A stretch of 64,000 nt of DNA from Allorhodopirellula heiligendammensis. GTDB lineage: Bacteria; Planctomycetota; Planctomycetia; Pirellulales; Pirellulaceae. The stretch is taken from assembly GCF_007860105.1 (NCBI RefSeq), contig NZ_SJPU01000003.1, forward strand, positions 744,001 to 808,000, in the 5' to 3' direction. The translations under genes and the position numbers were made by a program. A model generated the notes under the pieces. The model had not been told where the DNA came from. It saw only the letters and a list, made by a program, of their open reading frames with translations, and ran no database searches. Of the stretch, positions 54,480 to 62,350 are shown one piece after another. Position 1 is the stretch's first letter, and each line of letters begins with the position of its first letter.

Positions 54480-55646
54480 TTATTTACCGCCCGCTTCGGT
54501 AATCATGCTAGACACTTCGTTCAGGACGAGTGAGGCGGGCAACGCGTAGCTAACAACACGGCCGGCGCGAGCAATGTTGATTCCGATCACCTGTCCCTCG
54601 GTGTTGAGCACCGGGCCCCCACACTGCTCGGGATTGAGCACGGTATCGTGTTGGAGGGCACGCTCGAATCCAGACAGCCGAACATTCCGTGCACCGTTCA
54701 CTCGAGCGTCATTCTCCGATTCCTGCATCACGGAAAACTCACTCAACTGCGCTGGAATGTCGACGGTGCTGCCGTCGCGTTCGATGGTTAACTGCACGAC
54801 TTCGCCAGGAAACATGCTGTTGAGTGTCGATACGACGATGTCCACGTTGCTCTGGGTCTGCCCATCGATTGCAATGATTCGATCGCCCATTTCCAAACCA
54901 GCTTCATCGGCACCGCTATGGGGAATGATGCTGCGAACGCGTGCTCCGGCTTGCTCAATTTTTTCCAACTTGATTCCCAACCGCCCCATGTGTCCAACTT
55001 TGCGAGGGGCCGCGCCGACGACACCGATGCCGACGACCCGTCCCGAGCGGTCTGGACTGATGATAAAACTGCCGATCTGGGGCACCTCCGAAGCAAACTC
55101 GACCGCACGGAGGGATTGGCTGACTGTCGACGCATCGGCTTGGACGACCAGCAACGCCAGATCGCTGGCCCGGCGGACCGCTGCTACGCGAGCAGGGAGG
55201 AGTTGGTTGTCTGCCAGGCGGATGCGAATCGGATCGCCTGATAGTTCACTGCGTTTCGTCAGGACGTACACATCCTGTATTTCAGCGGTATCCGCCGAGC
55301 CAGTGAGTGACGTCCGCGTGGGACTGGATGTGATCAGTGCTGTCGTGGCCGCATGGGGCTGACTGACGACGGTTCCCAAGGCGACCGGCCGCCCGCTACT
55401 GATGACTTCGACGACGCTCCCCTTGAGCTCACCCGCGATGGGTTGGAGGAGCTGCATCATGGCATTGCTGTCGCGCCGGTGGACCACCCGGTCAACCAAT
55501 CGCTGCTGCAACCATTCCGGGATCGGTGAGGCGTCTTGAGCGAACGTGGGCGCGGCTAACCCGGCGGTGGCGCACAATAACAGCGCACAGCCAAGCAGCC
55601 TGGAGCCCCCAACGGTACTCAAGGGAGGATGGTTAAGAGGATTCAT
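54480..55646 (-). CDS. Trypsin-like/PDZ protein lacking the catalytic triad
   Basis: The 388-residue product starts at ATG 55646 with a signal peptide ending PTFAQ. The fold is that of DegP-like proteases: RRASDLALLVV holds the position of the catalytic Asp. The segment normally carrying His reads YVLTKRSEL instead of an LTNxHV type, and the Ser motif GNSGG reads EQCGGPVLNTEGQVIGIN, with Cys at about residue 341. A PDZ domain (about 225-300, LGIKLEKIEQAGARVRSII, with GADEAGLEMGDRI) lies before this segment, so it appears inserted within the second barrel. Likely a non-proteolytic partner of the active protease encoded upstream, whose stop it overlaps. Confidence 0.82.
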   Translation of the reverse strand: MNPLNHPPLSTVGGSRLLGCALLLCATAGLAAPTFAQDASPIPEWLQQRLVDRVVHRRDSNAMMQLLQPIAGELKGSVVEVISSGRPVALGTVVSQPHAATTALITSSPTRTSLTGSADTAEIQDVYVLTKRSELSGDPIRIRLADNQLLPARVAAVRRASDLALLVVQADASTVSQSLRAVEFASEVPQIGSFIISPDRSGRVVGIGVVGAAPRKVGHMGRLGIKLEKIEQAGARVRSIIPHSGADEAGLEMGDRIIAIDGQTQSNVDIVVSTLNSMFPGEVVQLTIERDGSTVDIPAQLSEFSVMQESENDARVNGARNVRLSGFERALQHDTVLNPEQCGGPVLNTEGQVIGINIARAGRVVSYALPASLVLNEVSSMITEAGGK

Positions 55647-56733
55647 TGGCCCTTCCGATTTCGACAACAACTTGAACGAGACTGCCCGCACGGCGTAACC
55701 AAACCTTGATGCGTTCGCCGGGCATCGTATCGGCGACCGCATTTTTGAGTGACTCGAAGTCGGTGATAGGCACGTCACCGAAACGCTCGACCACGTCTCC
55801 CTTCTCAATCCCCGCGGCGGCGGCGGGGGAGCCTGGATAGACGATTTTGACATTGGCTTCCTCGGCGCCGTTGCCCTTGACGCCCAGGACGGGTTTGAAC
55901 CCCGGGAGGAACCCCCATGATTCACCCTGGCTCATCCGATCCCATGATTTATCAAAGTGGTCGACAGGCACATGCAAGTTATCGGCGACGTCATTACCGA
56001 TCCGACTGTGGATGGCAATCAATCGGCCGGCGAGATCAAATAGCGGCCCGCCTGAATCGCCACCGATCAGCGCACAATCGGTATCGAGGGAATCTTCTCG
56101 TACGTCGAGTATTCGGCCTACTCGCGTCACCATGCCGCGCTCGCGGTCATATCCGCCGGGGTGACCGGTGGCGATACACCACATGCCGGTACGCAGGTCT
56201 TTGCTGTTTCCCAACGTCGCGTAGGGCCAGGGCTTGCCACCATTTTGGCCTGGATTGATTTTGATCAGCCCGGCGTCGACGTGCCGATCCATGCCCCGAG
56301 TGGTGGCCGTGACGGTGCGTCCATCGGCCAGCGTCAAGACAGCTGCTTTACCGGGCCGCATGGCCACGTGGGCGGCGGTCATTACAAAACCGCTGCCGGT
56401 CACGATCACGCCACACCCCTGCGCGGGACCGATCTGCACGCTTACGGTACATTCGTCAGCCCGTGCGGCCACCTGCTGGGTTTGGCGTTGAAGCACACGA
56501 AGCATCTCGAGAGATTCGGGTACCCCACCCTGTTCGAGCAGGTCGTGTAGGCTCGCCGGTGGCTCGACCCAAGTGTTGCCGTTGACGTTTTCGCGATGGG
56601 GCTGCTGGTTCGACGAACCCCGGTCAGCGGCGTGACGTGGATCCTGGGCGTTCACAGGTGCCGCCACCGATAGCATGACCGCGGTCATAGCGGTCGCTTG
56701 GATGATCCCGTAAATCCGCGGCGGGACGCGCAC
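55633..56733 (-). CDS. Trypsin-like serine protease with C-terminal PDZ domain
   Basis: The product (366 residues from GTG 56733) has a signal peptide ending APVNAQ. The full chymotrypsin-type triad is visible: His in MTAAHVAM (about residue 120), Asp in RHVDAGLI (about 152) and Ser in GGDSGGPLF (about 226). A PDZ domain closes the protein (about 275-360, GSPAAAAGIEKGDVVERFGD). This is the HtrA/Deg architecture for periplasmic quality control. The start is uncertain: the frame is open to ATG 56868, which would place about 45 unlikely residues before the signal peptide. The 3' end overlaps the next gene by 14 bp. Confidence 0.88.
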   Translation of the reverse strand: MRVPPRIYGIIQATAMTAVMLSVAAPVNAQDPRHAADRGSSNQQPHRENVNGNTWVEPPASLHDLLEQGGVPESLEMLRVLQRQTQQVAARADECTVSVQIGPAQGCGVIVTGSGFVMTAAHVAMRPGKAAVLTLADGRTVTATTRGMDRHVDAGLIKINPGQNGGKPWPYATLGNSKDLRTGMWCIATGHPGGYDRERGMVTRVGRILDVREDSLDTDCALIGGDSGGPLFDLAGRLIAIHSRIGNDVADNLHVPVDHFDKSWDRMSQGESWGFLPGFKPVLGVKGNGAEEANVKIVYPGSPAAAAGIEKGDVVERFGDVPITDFESLKNAVADTMPGERIKVWLRRAGSLVQVVVEIGRANESS

Positions 56734-56917
56734 CTCGATTTTGGACGTTTTTAATTTCAATCTGCCAGCCCCATCGCAAAAAACCACGGATTCGACACCT
56801 CGTGCACCCACGCTCTCATAGAGGAGTCCACACAGCGGCTCCATCATTGTACCCTCTGCATCCCACATCGCCCACCTTTTTGGGGCAAGTTGAACTTAGA
56901 AACGGGCCCCTTCTGCC

Positions 56918-57862
56918 ATGACAAAGACCACAATCCATTCAGCTTGCCGCCCACCGAGTCTCTTGATCGTTGGTTGCGGCTATCTCGGCGTGCGAGTTGG
57001 CCGAAGCGCGGTATCACGCGGTTGGTCCGTTATCGGAACCACGCGAAACCGCGTTGACTCACTTGCTCAGCACGAAATTCAACCCCTGCGGTTTGATTGG
57101 AACGATACGCGCGACCTCGCTGCGATCGAGCAGGCCATTGACGATCGCCACGTCGATCGCATCCTCATCTCGGTTAGCTACGATCGGAACAGCCGAGTGG
57201 GTCGTTTCGATTCCCAGGTAGGAGGTTTGGTGCGCCTGCTGCGGCAGGTAGGTGCGGCATCCGAGCGACTGGGTCGACGCGTTCCTGATATTTGTTACAT
57301 CAGCACCACGGGTGTGTACCACCAAACCGGCGGCACGTGGGTCGACGAACACGCCACGACCCATCCGACGCGCGAGGGCGGACGGGCACACCTGCAGGCG
57401 GAAGCGAAATTACGCAGCGTTTTAGGGAGTTCTCCATGGACTATCCTGCGGCTCTCGGGCATTTACGGGCCCGCGCGCGTGCCACGAGCTGCCGACGTCC
57501 GGGCGGGCCGGCCGATTGCCTCGCCGCCGGATGGACACTTGAACCTCATCCACGTGGATGATGCCGCCACTGCCGCCATCGCGGCCATGTCGTGGGCAGA
57601 GTCCGGCGATTCCGATTGTCAAGACCGCGAGCGAATATATGTGGTCAGCGATGATCGACCCGTGGTACGACGCCAATTCTATGAGGAAATCGCGAGACAA
57701 ACCCGTTCTGCTGAGCCCACATTCGTCTCCCCTACAGAAAATTCGCCCGTGCAATTTCGCAGCGAAACCGACAAACGCATTTGGAATCGACGATGCAGGC
57801 GAGATCTGCTACCTCAACTGCGTTTCCCCACCTATGTCGAAGGTTTGCGAGCGATTCTATAG
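56918..57862 (+). CDS. NAD-dependent epimerase/dehydratase-like (extended SDR, YeeZ-type)
   Basis: The 314-residue protein has the nucleotide motif VGCGYLGVRVG at residues 18-28, then a Rossmann-like fold with YISTTGVYHQTGGTWVDE and LRLSGIYGP. It resembles atypical extended SDRs such as YeeZ, where the catalytic YxxxK is often degenerate: here Tyr is present (GVYHQ) but no Lys follows at +4. The substrate is unknown. It is divergent from the protease operon and convergent with the lipoprotein gene at 57982. Confidence 0.85.
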   Translation: MTKTTIHSACRPPSLLIVGCGYLGVRVGRSAVSRGWSVIGTTRNRVDSLAQHEIQPLRFDWNDTRDLAAIEQAIDDRHVDRILISVSYDRNSRVGRFDSQVGGLVRLLRQVGAASERLGRRVPDICYISTTGVYHQTGGTWVDEHATTHPTREGGRAHLQAEAKLRSVLGSSPWTILRLSGIYGPARVPRAADVRAGRPIASPPDGHLNLIHVDDAATAAIAAMSWAESGDSDCQDRERIYVVSDDRPVVRRQFYEEIARQTRSAEPTFVSPTENSPVQFRSETDKRIWNRRCRRDLLPQLRFPTYVEGLRAIL

Positions 57863-57981
57863 CTGGGTGCCGGGAGGCCCCGGGCGGCGTCCTCAGGCGC
57901 TTGTGAAGCACTGGGCAACACCACCAGCCCGGCCGCTGACGCGTCTGGGCCTATTAAACCAGCAGCAGTTCGCAAGTGGCG

Positions 57982-58494
57982 TTAGCGTTGTTTCTCACGC
58001 TCGGCTTGGCGGGCGGGGAAGTCGACGGTAACCACTTTCTGATTGGGCTCGTCCCAGGCGTACTCTTGGTAATAGGGGAGCATCGGTAGGTGAATGCCGT
58101 CGGGTTTGCCCGGCTTAATGATCTCCGACATCAGTGTGGCGTGGTCGAGCGGTCGAGGGTCTTGGATGCTCTGGGCATTGCGGAGCTGGATTGTTTTCTC
58201 TACCGACATTCCGCCCAGTTTTCCGACGGTGGTACGGTAGGCACCCGCGCTAGCCGACAATGGATTATTCGCTTCCACCTGGGTGCTGGCGAGGACACCG
58301 CCATCGGCGAGGGCGGTCTTGAGATCGAGCACGTGTTGGGTCGTTTTGCCCACGGTTTCTCGGGGCGTGGCTTCCTCTGCGGTGGTCCCGGCGGTCGTTG
58401 ATTCGTTGTTTTCTGCGGGGGGAGCCGACGGCATGCACCCGCCGATGGTGGCGAGCAGCCCCACCAAGGCAGTCGTTAGAAAAGTGTTCTTCAT
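57982..58494 (-). CDS. Hypothetical lipoprotein
   Basis: The 170-residue product starts at ATG 58494 with a signal and lipobox TIGGC at about residue 20. A Thr/Glu-rich linker follows, then a helical segment (TQHVLDLKTALADGGVLAS) and a C-terminal part (PMLPYYQEYAWDEPNQKVVTVDFPARQAE) with no recognised domain. The frame is open upstream to 58842, but that part is antisense to the HEAT-like lipoprotein gene and lacks coding character. It is divergent from that gene. Function unknown. Confidence 0.72.
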   Translation of the reverse strand: MKNTFLTTALVGLLATIGGCMPSAPPAENNESTTAGTTAEEATPRETVGKTTQHVLDLKTALADGGVLASTQVEANNPLSASAGAYRTTVGKLGGMSVEKTIQLRNAQSIQDPRPLDHATLMSEIIKPGKPDGIHLPMLPYYQEYAWDEPNQKVVTVDFPARQAEREKQR

Positions 58495-58672
58495 CCGTCG
58501 GTCTCCAGTTTTCGGCCGTTGTTGAATTCCAATCCTGCCGATCAAGATAGCAGATCGGCTCACCGCACAAGGCAAATTGGGCTTGGGGGCGGGTGGATGT
58601 TTTTGGTAGTCGATACGGTTCTCGCAAGTTTTTTCTCGTACATCCTCTATCCCTCCGAGTCGGAACCTCCCC

Positions 58673-59446
58673 ATGGCGTCTGAAAAACGTTTTGCCGATC
58701 GTTTCGGTTCCCCTTCTATGACGACCTCGCACGCCAACCGGCGTTTGGGGATGGGGCGGCGTGCGATCCTTGTCGTCATGCTCGCAGCCGGGACATCTGG
58801 TGTGACCTCGGGGTGCAAAGACGGTCCGATGTATGCGCTCAAAACAGTGAACCCCTATTTCACTATGCGGCAGTGGAAGCGGGACGAGGAAATTGGGATT
58901 ACGGACCACCAACGCCGCCAAGAACTCCAGTCGCTCGTCAAGACGATGTCGGGGCTTCCACCGGAGCGTCAGGCGTATTGGTCCAAGCATCTCGAGCAAA
59001 TCTACAAGCACGATGCGAACGCGGAAATGCGTCGTTTGGCTGTTGTTGCGGCGGGGAAATCGTCGGACCCCTCGATGTTGAAATTAATTGAAAAGAGTTT
59101 AGAGGACGACGTGATCAAGGTCCGCATGGAAGCATGTCGGGCGCTGGGGAATCGCCGCGAAGACGAGGCGACGCGAATGTTAGCGGAGACGATCGGTCGT
59201 TCTCAGAACAAAGACGTGCGGCATGCCGCGATCTCGGCGCTCGCGGAGCATCCCGGCCAAGTCGCTACCAATTCGCTCAAACTCGCGTTGGAGGACCGAG
59301 ACCCTGCGACGCAAAGTCTCGTGATCGGTGCCCTGCGGCAGAACACCGGCAAGGATTATGGTGACGATCCGGAGACCTGGATCGCGGGACTCGATGGCAA
59401 AGATGTGGATGAAAAACCCCGTGGCGGGATCGGATCCTACTTCTAG
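58673..59446 (+). CDS. HEAT-repeat-like lipoprotein
   Basis: The 257-residue product has a basic N-terminus, a hydrophobic segment (AILVVMLAAGTSGVTSGC) with lipobox TSGC at about residue 48, and a helical repeat region. Units such as DANAEMRRLAVVAAGKSSD, VIKVRMEACRALGNRREDE and NKDVRHAAISALAEHPGQ match the HEAT/PBS-lyase repeat pattern (about residues 115-235), suited to protein binding. ATG 58673 gives an unusually long n-region; ATG 58718 is an alternative. It is followed after 224 bp by the diadenylate cyclase gene. Confidence 0.8.
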   Translation: MASEKRFADRFGSPSMTTSHANRRLGMGRRAILVVMLAAGTSGVTSGCKDGPMYALKTVNPYFTMRQWKRDEEIGITDHQRRQELQSLVKTMSGLPPERQAYWSKHLEQIYKHDANAEMRRLAVVAAGKSSDPSMLKLIEKSLEDDVIKVRMEACRALGNRREDEATRMLAETIGRSQNKDVRHAAISALAEHPGQVATNSLKLALEDRDPATQSLVIGALRQNTGKDYGDDPETWIAGLDGKDVDEKPRGGIGSYF

Positions 59447-59487
59447 TCCGCTGGTGCCTTCGTCATTTTCGCGGGTCGCAGTTGCCA

Positions 59488-59550
59488 ATCCGAACCCGAC
59501 ACGCCAGCGAGGAATGAGCCCGACTGCCTCGCCAGCGCATCGGGTGCGTC
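59488..59550. repeat. Extragenic repeat containing the 'NPTRQRG' motif
   Basis: The bases that translate as NPTRQRG on the plus strand recur between genes in planctomycete genomes as I remember them. Here they lie in the spacer after the HEAT lipoprotein gene. Short arms GCGAGG (59507-59512) and CCTCGC (59527-59532) could pair. Only one copy is seen in the window, so repeat status rests on recollection. Confidence 0.4.
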
Positions 59551-59670
59551 AATCGAGTTGCGACGGATCGGCGTCACTCGCGCAATGACGCTATGGAAAC
59601 GGCGCGAAATGAAGTAGAATGGGGAGCCTCCTGCATGCTCCTCTGCTCACCGCTGTGAAAAACTCCACCG

Positions 59671-60615
59671 ATGGCGACTCAACGACTGACCAAACACAAC
59701 GCGTCGATGATCCTCGCGGGTGTGGCGTTGAAAGCCGACCGCAATGCAGATGCTTTGTTGTTGTTGCTCGACGGTGGGACGGATTGGAAACGCATCTCCG
59801 AACTGACCGATGCGTCCAAAAACACCGTCATTATTGCGGTCGATACGCTTGAGGATCTGGACGGAGCCGCCGAAGCGGGCTTGCGTCCGCTGGCTTTGAA
59901 CAAGGAAAAAGCGCCGCTGCTCGAGCGTCTCCAGGAGGCGTTGTTGGAGGCTGCCGCCGATGAGATGATCCGCACCAATGGTGAGGTGGTGGCCGTTTAC
60001 AGTGGTTTCCAGCAGGGCCGTCTCGACTCGATCAGTCACCTGCAACTCGACGAACGGATGCGGCGGTTCACCGTCCGCGATCTGCAAACGCTCGAAAGCA
60101 GCGTGCCGTTGAAAACGATCAAGGCGGTCGTTGATCTGGCGTCACAAATCGGTCGGGAAGGCCGTGAAGGTAAAGCCGTCGGTACCATGTTTGTTGTCGG
60201 TGATACCCGCAAAGTGCTCGAGCATTCCAGCGACGGGGGCGTCGACCCATTTCGTGGGTACAATAAAAAACACCGCAATCTGCTTGATCCCAAGGTGCAA
60301 GAAGACGCCAAGGAGGTCGCCCAGCTCGACGGGGCCTTCGTCGTCACCAGCGAGGGGGTGATCGAGCGAAGCCGGCAGATGCTCGAGGTATCCCACGAAG
60401 ATCTGAAAATGACCAAGGGCCTCGGCTCGCGGCACTGGGCCGCCGCGGCGATCACGCGAAAAACCAAGGCGGTCTCCGTCGTGATCAGTCAATCGACCGG
60501 AACCGTTCGGCTCTATCAAAACGGTTTCCTCATTCTGCAGATCGTGCCGATGGATAAAGCGGTGAAATGGCAGGAGTTTGCCTTCGAGCCACCGCAACAA
60601 TCGAGTGAGGATTGA
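59671..60615 (+). CDS. Diadenylate cyclase, DacZ-like (DisA_N domain with N-terminal PK_C-like domain)
   Basis: The enzyme joins two ATP to c-di-AMP. The C-terminal DisA_N-type domain (about residues 155-305) has GREGREGKAVGTMFVVGD, VDPFRGY, the catalytic-site DGAF (about 219-222), and GLGSRHWAAAAITRKTKA, which matches the GxRHRAA motif with Trp replacing Arg. The N-terminal 120 residues (SMILAGVALKADRNADALLL) resemble the PK_C-like domain found in archaeal DacZ rather than the membrane helices of DacA/CdaA or the HhH domains of DisA. The product should be soluble. No c-di-AMP phosphodiesterase is recognised nearby. Confidence 0.87.
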   Translation: MATQRLTKHNASMILAGVALKADRNADALLLLLDGGTDWKRISELTDASKNTVIIAVDTLEDLDGAAEAGLRPLALNKEKAPLLERLQEALLEAAADEMIRTNGEVVAVYSGFQQGRLDSISHLQLDERMRRFTVRDLQTLESSVPLKTIKAVVDLASQIGREGREGKAVGTMFVVGDTRKVLEHSSDGGVDPFRGYNKKHRNLLDPKVQEDAKEVAQLDGAFVVTSEGVIERSRQMLEVSHEDLKMTKGLGSRHWAAAAITRKTKAVSVVISQSTGTVRLYQNGFLILQIVPMDKAVKWQEFAFEPPQQSSED

Positions 60616-60705
60616 CCGCGCGTTACGATTTGCTAGTTTCTGGCGAAATCACGGTCCCCAGTTCGGGGCTCCATTTCTCTCGTAGCCAACCAGCGGATCA
60701 ACCTC

Positions 60706-62130
60706 ATGACCAACACCCGAACCGAACGCGACTCCATGGGCGAAGTTCACGTTCCCGCGGACGCCTACTACGGTGCACAAACCCAGCGTGCCGTTGAGAA
60801 TTTCCCCGTCAGCGGTTGGGAGATGTCACCGGCAATGATCTCAGCGATGGGACGGGTCAAGTGGGCCTGCGGGATTGCCAATGCCGATCTCGGCAAGCTC
60901 ACCGGTAGCGGCAAGAACCCGCTCTCGGACAAGCAAGTCGCTTCCATGTTGAGCGCCTGCCAGGAAATTGCCGACGGCAAACTGGCTGATCAATTTCCCG
61001 TTGACGTGTTCCAAACCGGCAGTGGAACAAGCAGCAACATGAACATCAACGAGGTCATCAGCAATCGCGCGATCGAGATCGACGGTGGCGATCGGATGTC
61101 GGAGGGGAAATCAATCCATCCCAACGATCACGTGAACATGGGGCAGAGTACCAATGACACGTTCCCCACTGCGATCCATGTCGCTACCGCTGTCGAGATC
61201 CACAACAAATTGATTCCGACACTGCGGCGGATGCACGCTTCGCTGCAGGCCAAGGCAGAGGCCTGGGACAAGATCATCAAGATTGGACGAACACACCTGA
61301 TGGACGCCACGCCCCTGCGATTGGGCCAGGAGTTCGGCGGGTTTGCTCGCCAAATCGAAATGTCCATTAGTCGCGCCGAACGCGCCCGTGACGCTGTACT
61401 CGAATTGCCCGTGGGTGGGACGGCGGTGGGGAGCGGAATCAATACCCACCCTGAATTCGGGGCACGCGTCGCCGCGGAACTCGCCAAACAGACCAATATT
61501 GACTTCGTCGAGGCGACCAACCATTTCGAAGGCAATGCCAACCGCGATGGATTGGTCGAAGCCCACGGTCAACTCAAGTGCATCGCTCAGACCTTGCTGG
61601 GGCTGGCCAATAATATTCGTTGGCTCGGTAGTGGACCGCGGTGCGGTTACTACGAAATCAAACTGCCCACCCGGCAACCCGGCAGTTCGATCATGCCTGG
61701 TAAGGTGAATCCAGTGATGTGTGAATCGTTGATGCAGATCGCCGCCCGCGTGATTGGTAACGACACGACGGTCACCGTCAGTGGCGGATGTGGCGGCAAC
61801 TTCCAGCTCAATATCATGATGCCCGTCATGGGGCACACCGTCCTTGAGTCAATCGGGCTGCTCGATGGCGGTTGTGCTGCCTTCATCGAATTCTGCCTCG
61901 ATGGCATGGAACCGAACGAGGAAGCTTGCAACGCCGCAGTGGAACAATCGCTGTCGATGTGCACCAGTCTCAATCCATTGATTGGTTACGAACAAGCGGC
62001 CGCGTTGGCGAAGGAAGCCTTCAAAACCGGTCAGACGATCCGTGAACTCTGTGAGGAGAAAAACCTCCTGCCCGCTGACCAGCTCAAGGATGCTCTTGAT
62101 CCTTGGAAAATGACGGAACCGCAAGCGTAG
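60706..62130 (+). CDS. fumC: Fumarate hydratase, class II
   Basis: FumC interconverts fumarate and malate in the TCA cycle without an iron-sulfur cluster. The 474-residue product has the superfamily signature GSSIMPGKVNPV, the active-site blocks QTGSGTSSNMNINEV, HPNDHVNMGQSTNDTFPTA and IGRTHLMDATPLRLGQE, and TVSGGCGGNFQLN near the end. The length is typical. The start ATG 60706 fits the family N-terminus (MGEVHVPADAYYGAQTQRA soon follows). It is 90 bp downstream of the diadenylate cyclase gene. Confidence 0.97.
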   Translation: MTNTRTERDSMGEVHVPADAYYGAQTQRAVENFPVSGWEMSPAMISAMGRVKWACGIANADLGKLTGSGKNPLSDKQVASMLSACQEIADGKLADQFPVDVFQTGSGTSSNMNINEVISNRAIEIDGGDRMSEGKSIHPNDHVNMGQSTNDTFPTAIHVATAVEIHNKLIPTLRRMHASLQAKAEAWDKIIKIGRTHLMDATPLRLGQEFGGFARQIEMSISRAERARDAVLELPVGGTAVGSGINTHPEFGARVAAELAKQTNIDFVEATNHFEGNANRDGLVEAHGQLKCIAQTLLGLANNIRWLGSGPRCGYYEIKLPTRQPGSSIMPGKVNPVMCESLMQIAARVIGNDTTVTVSGGCGGNFQLNIMMPVMGHTVLESIGLLDGGCAAFIEFCLDGMEPNEEACNAAVEQSLSMCTSLNPLIGYEQAAALAKEAFKTGQTIRELCEEKNLLPADQLKDALDPWKMTEPQA

Positions 62131-62325
62131 CGACTGCGTGTTTTCAATGTGATTGTTGAATACGACGGCGTTGCTGTGAGTTTCATCCTTCGCCGCGTCG
62201 ATCAGCAGGATCGGTTGCTCGTCCGCTGCGTTGAGCAGTGCGTCGGGCAGTTCGGATTTGCCGGACAGTTCATCCATGTATCGCTGCGGGAGCTCTGGTA
62301 GAGTTCCGGGTCTCGGATGGTGGTC

Positions 62326-62350
62326 GGAGTCTCGGAGAGACTCCGCTACT
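62326..62350 (-). repeat. Perfect hairpin repeat at the 3' end of cobA-hemD
   Basis: Arms GGAGTCTC (62326-62333) and GAGACTCC (62337-62344) pair around GGA. The following CTACT overlaps the stop codon of the minus-strand gene (62346-62348). A degenerate copy lies at 52303-52327 in the same relation to a stop codon. The element may terminate transcription or be a REP unit. Confidence 0.6.

Noticed and set aside
59328-59588. 86-codon frame containing NPTRQRG
   Set aside because: The peptide comes from an extragenic repeat and the frame overlaps the HEAT-like lipoprotein gene.
61111-61836. 241-codon frame opposite fumC
   Set aside because: An antisense shadow of a fully supported gene.
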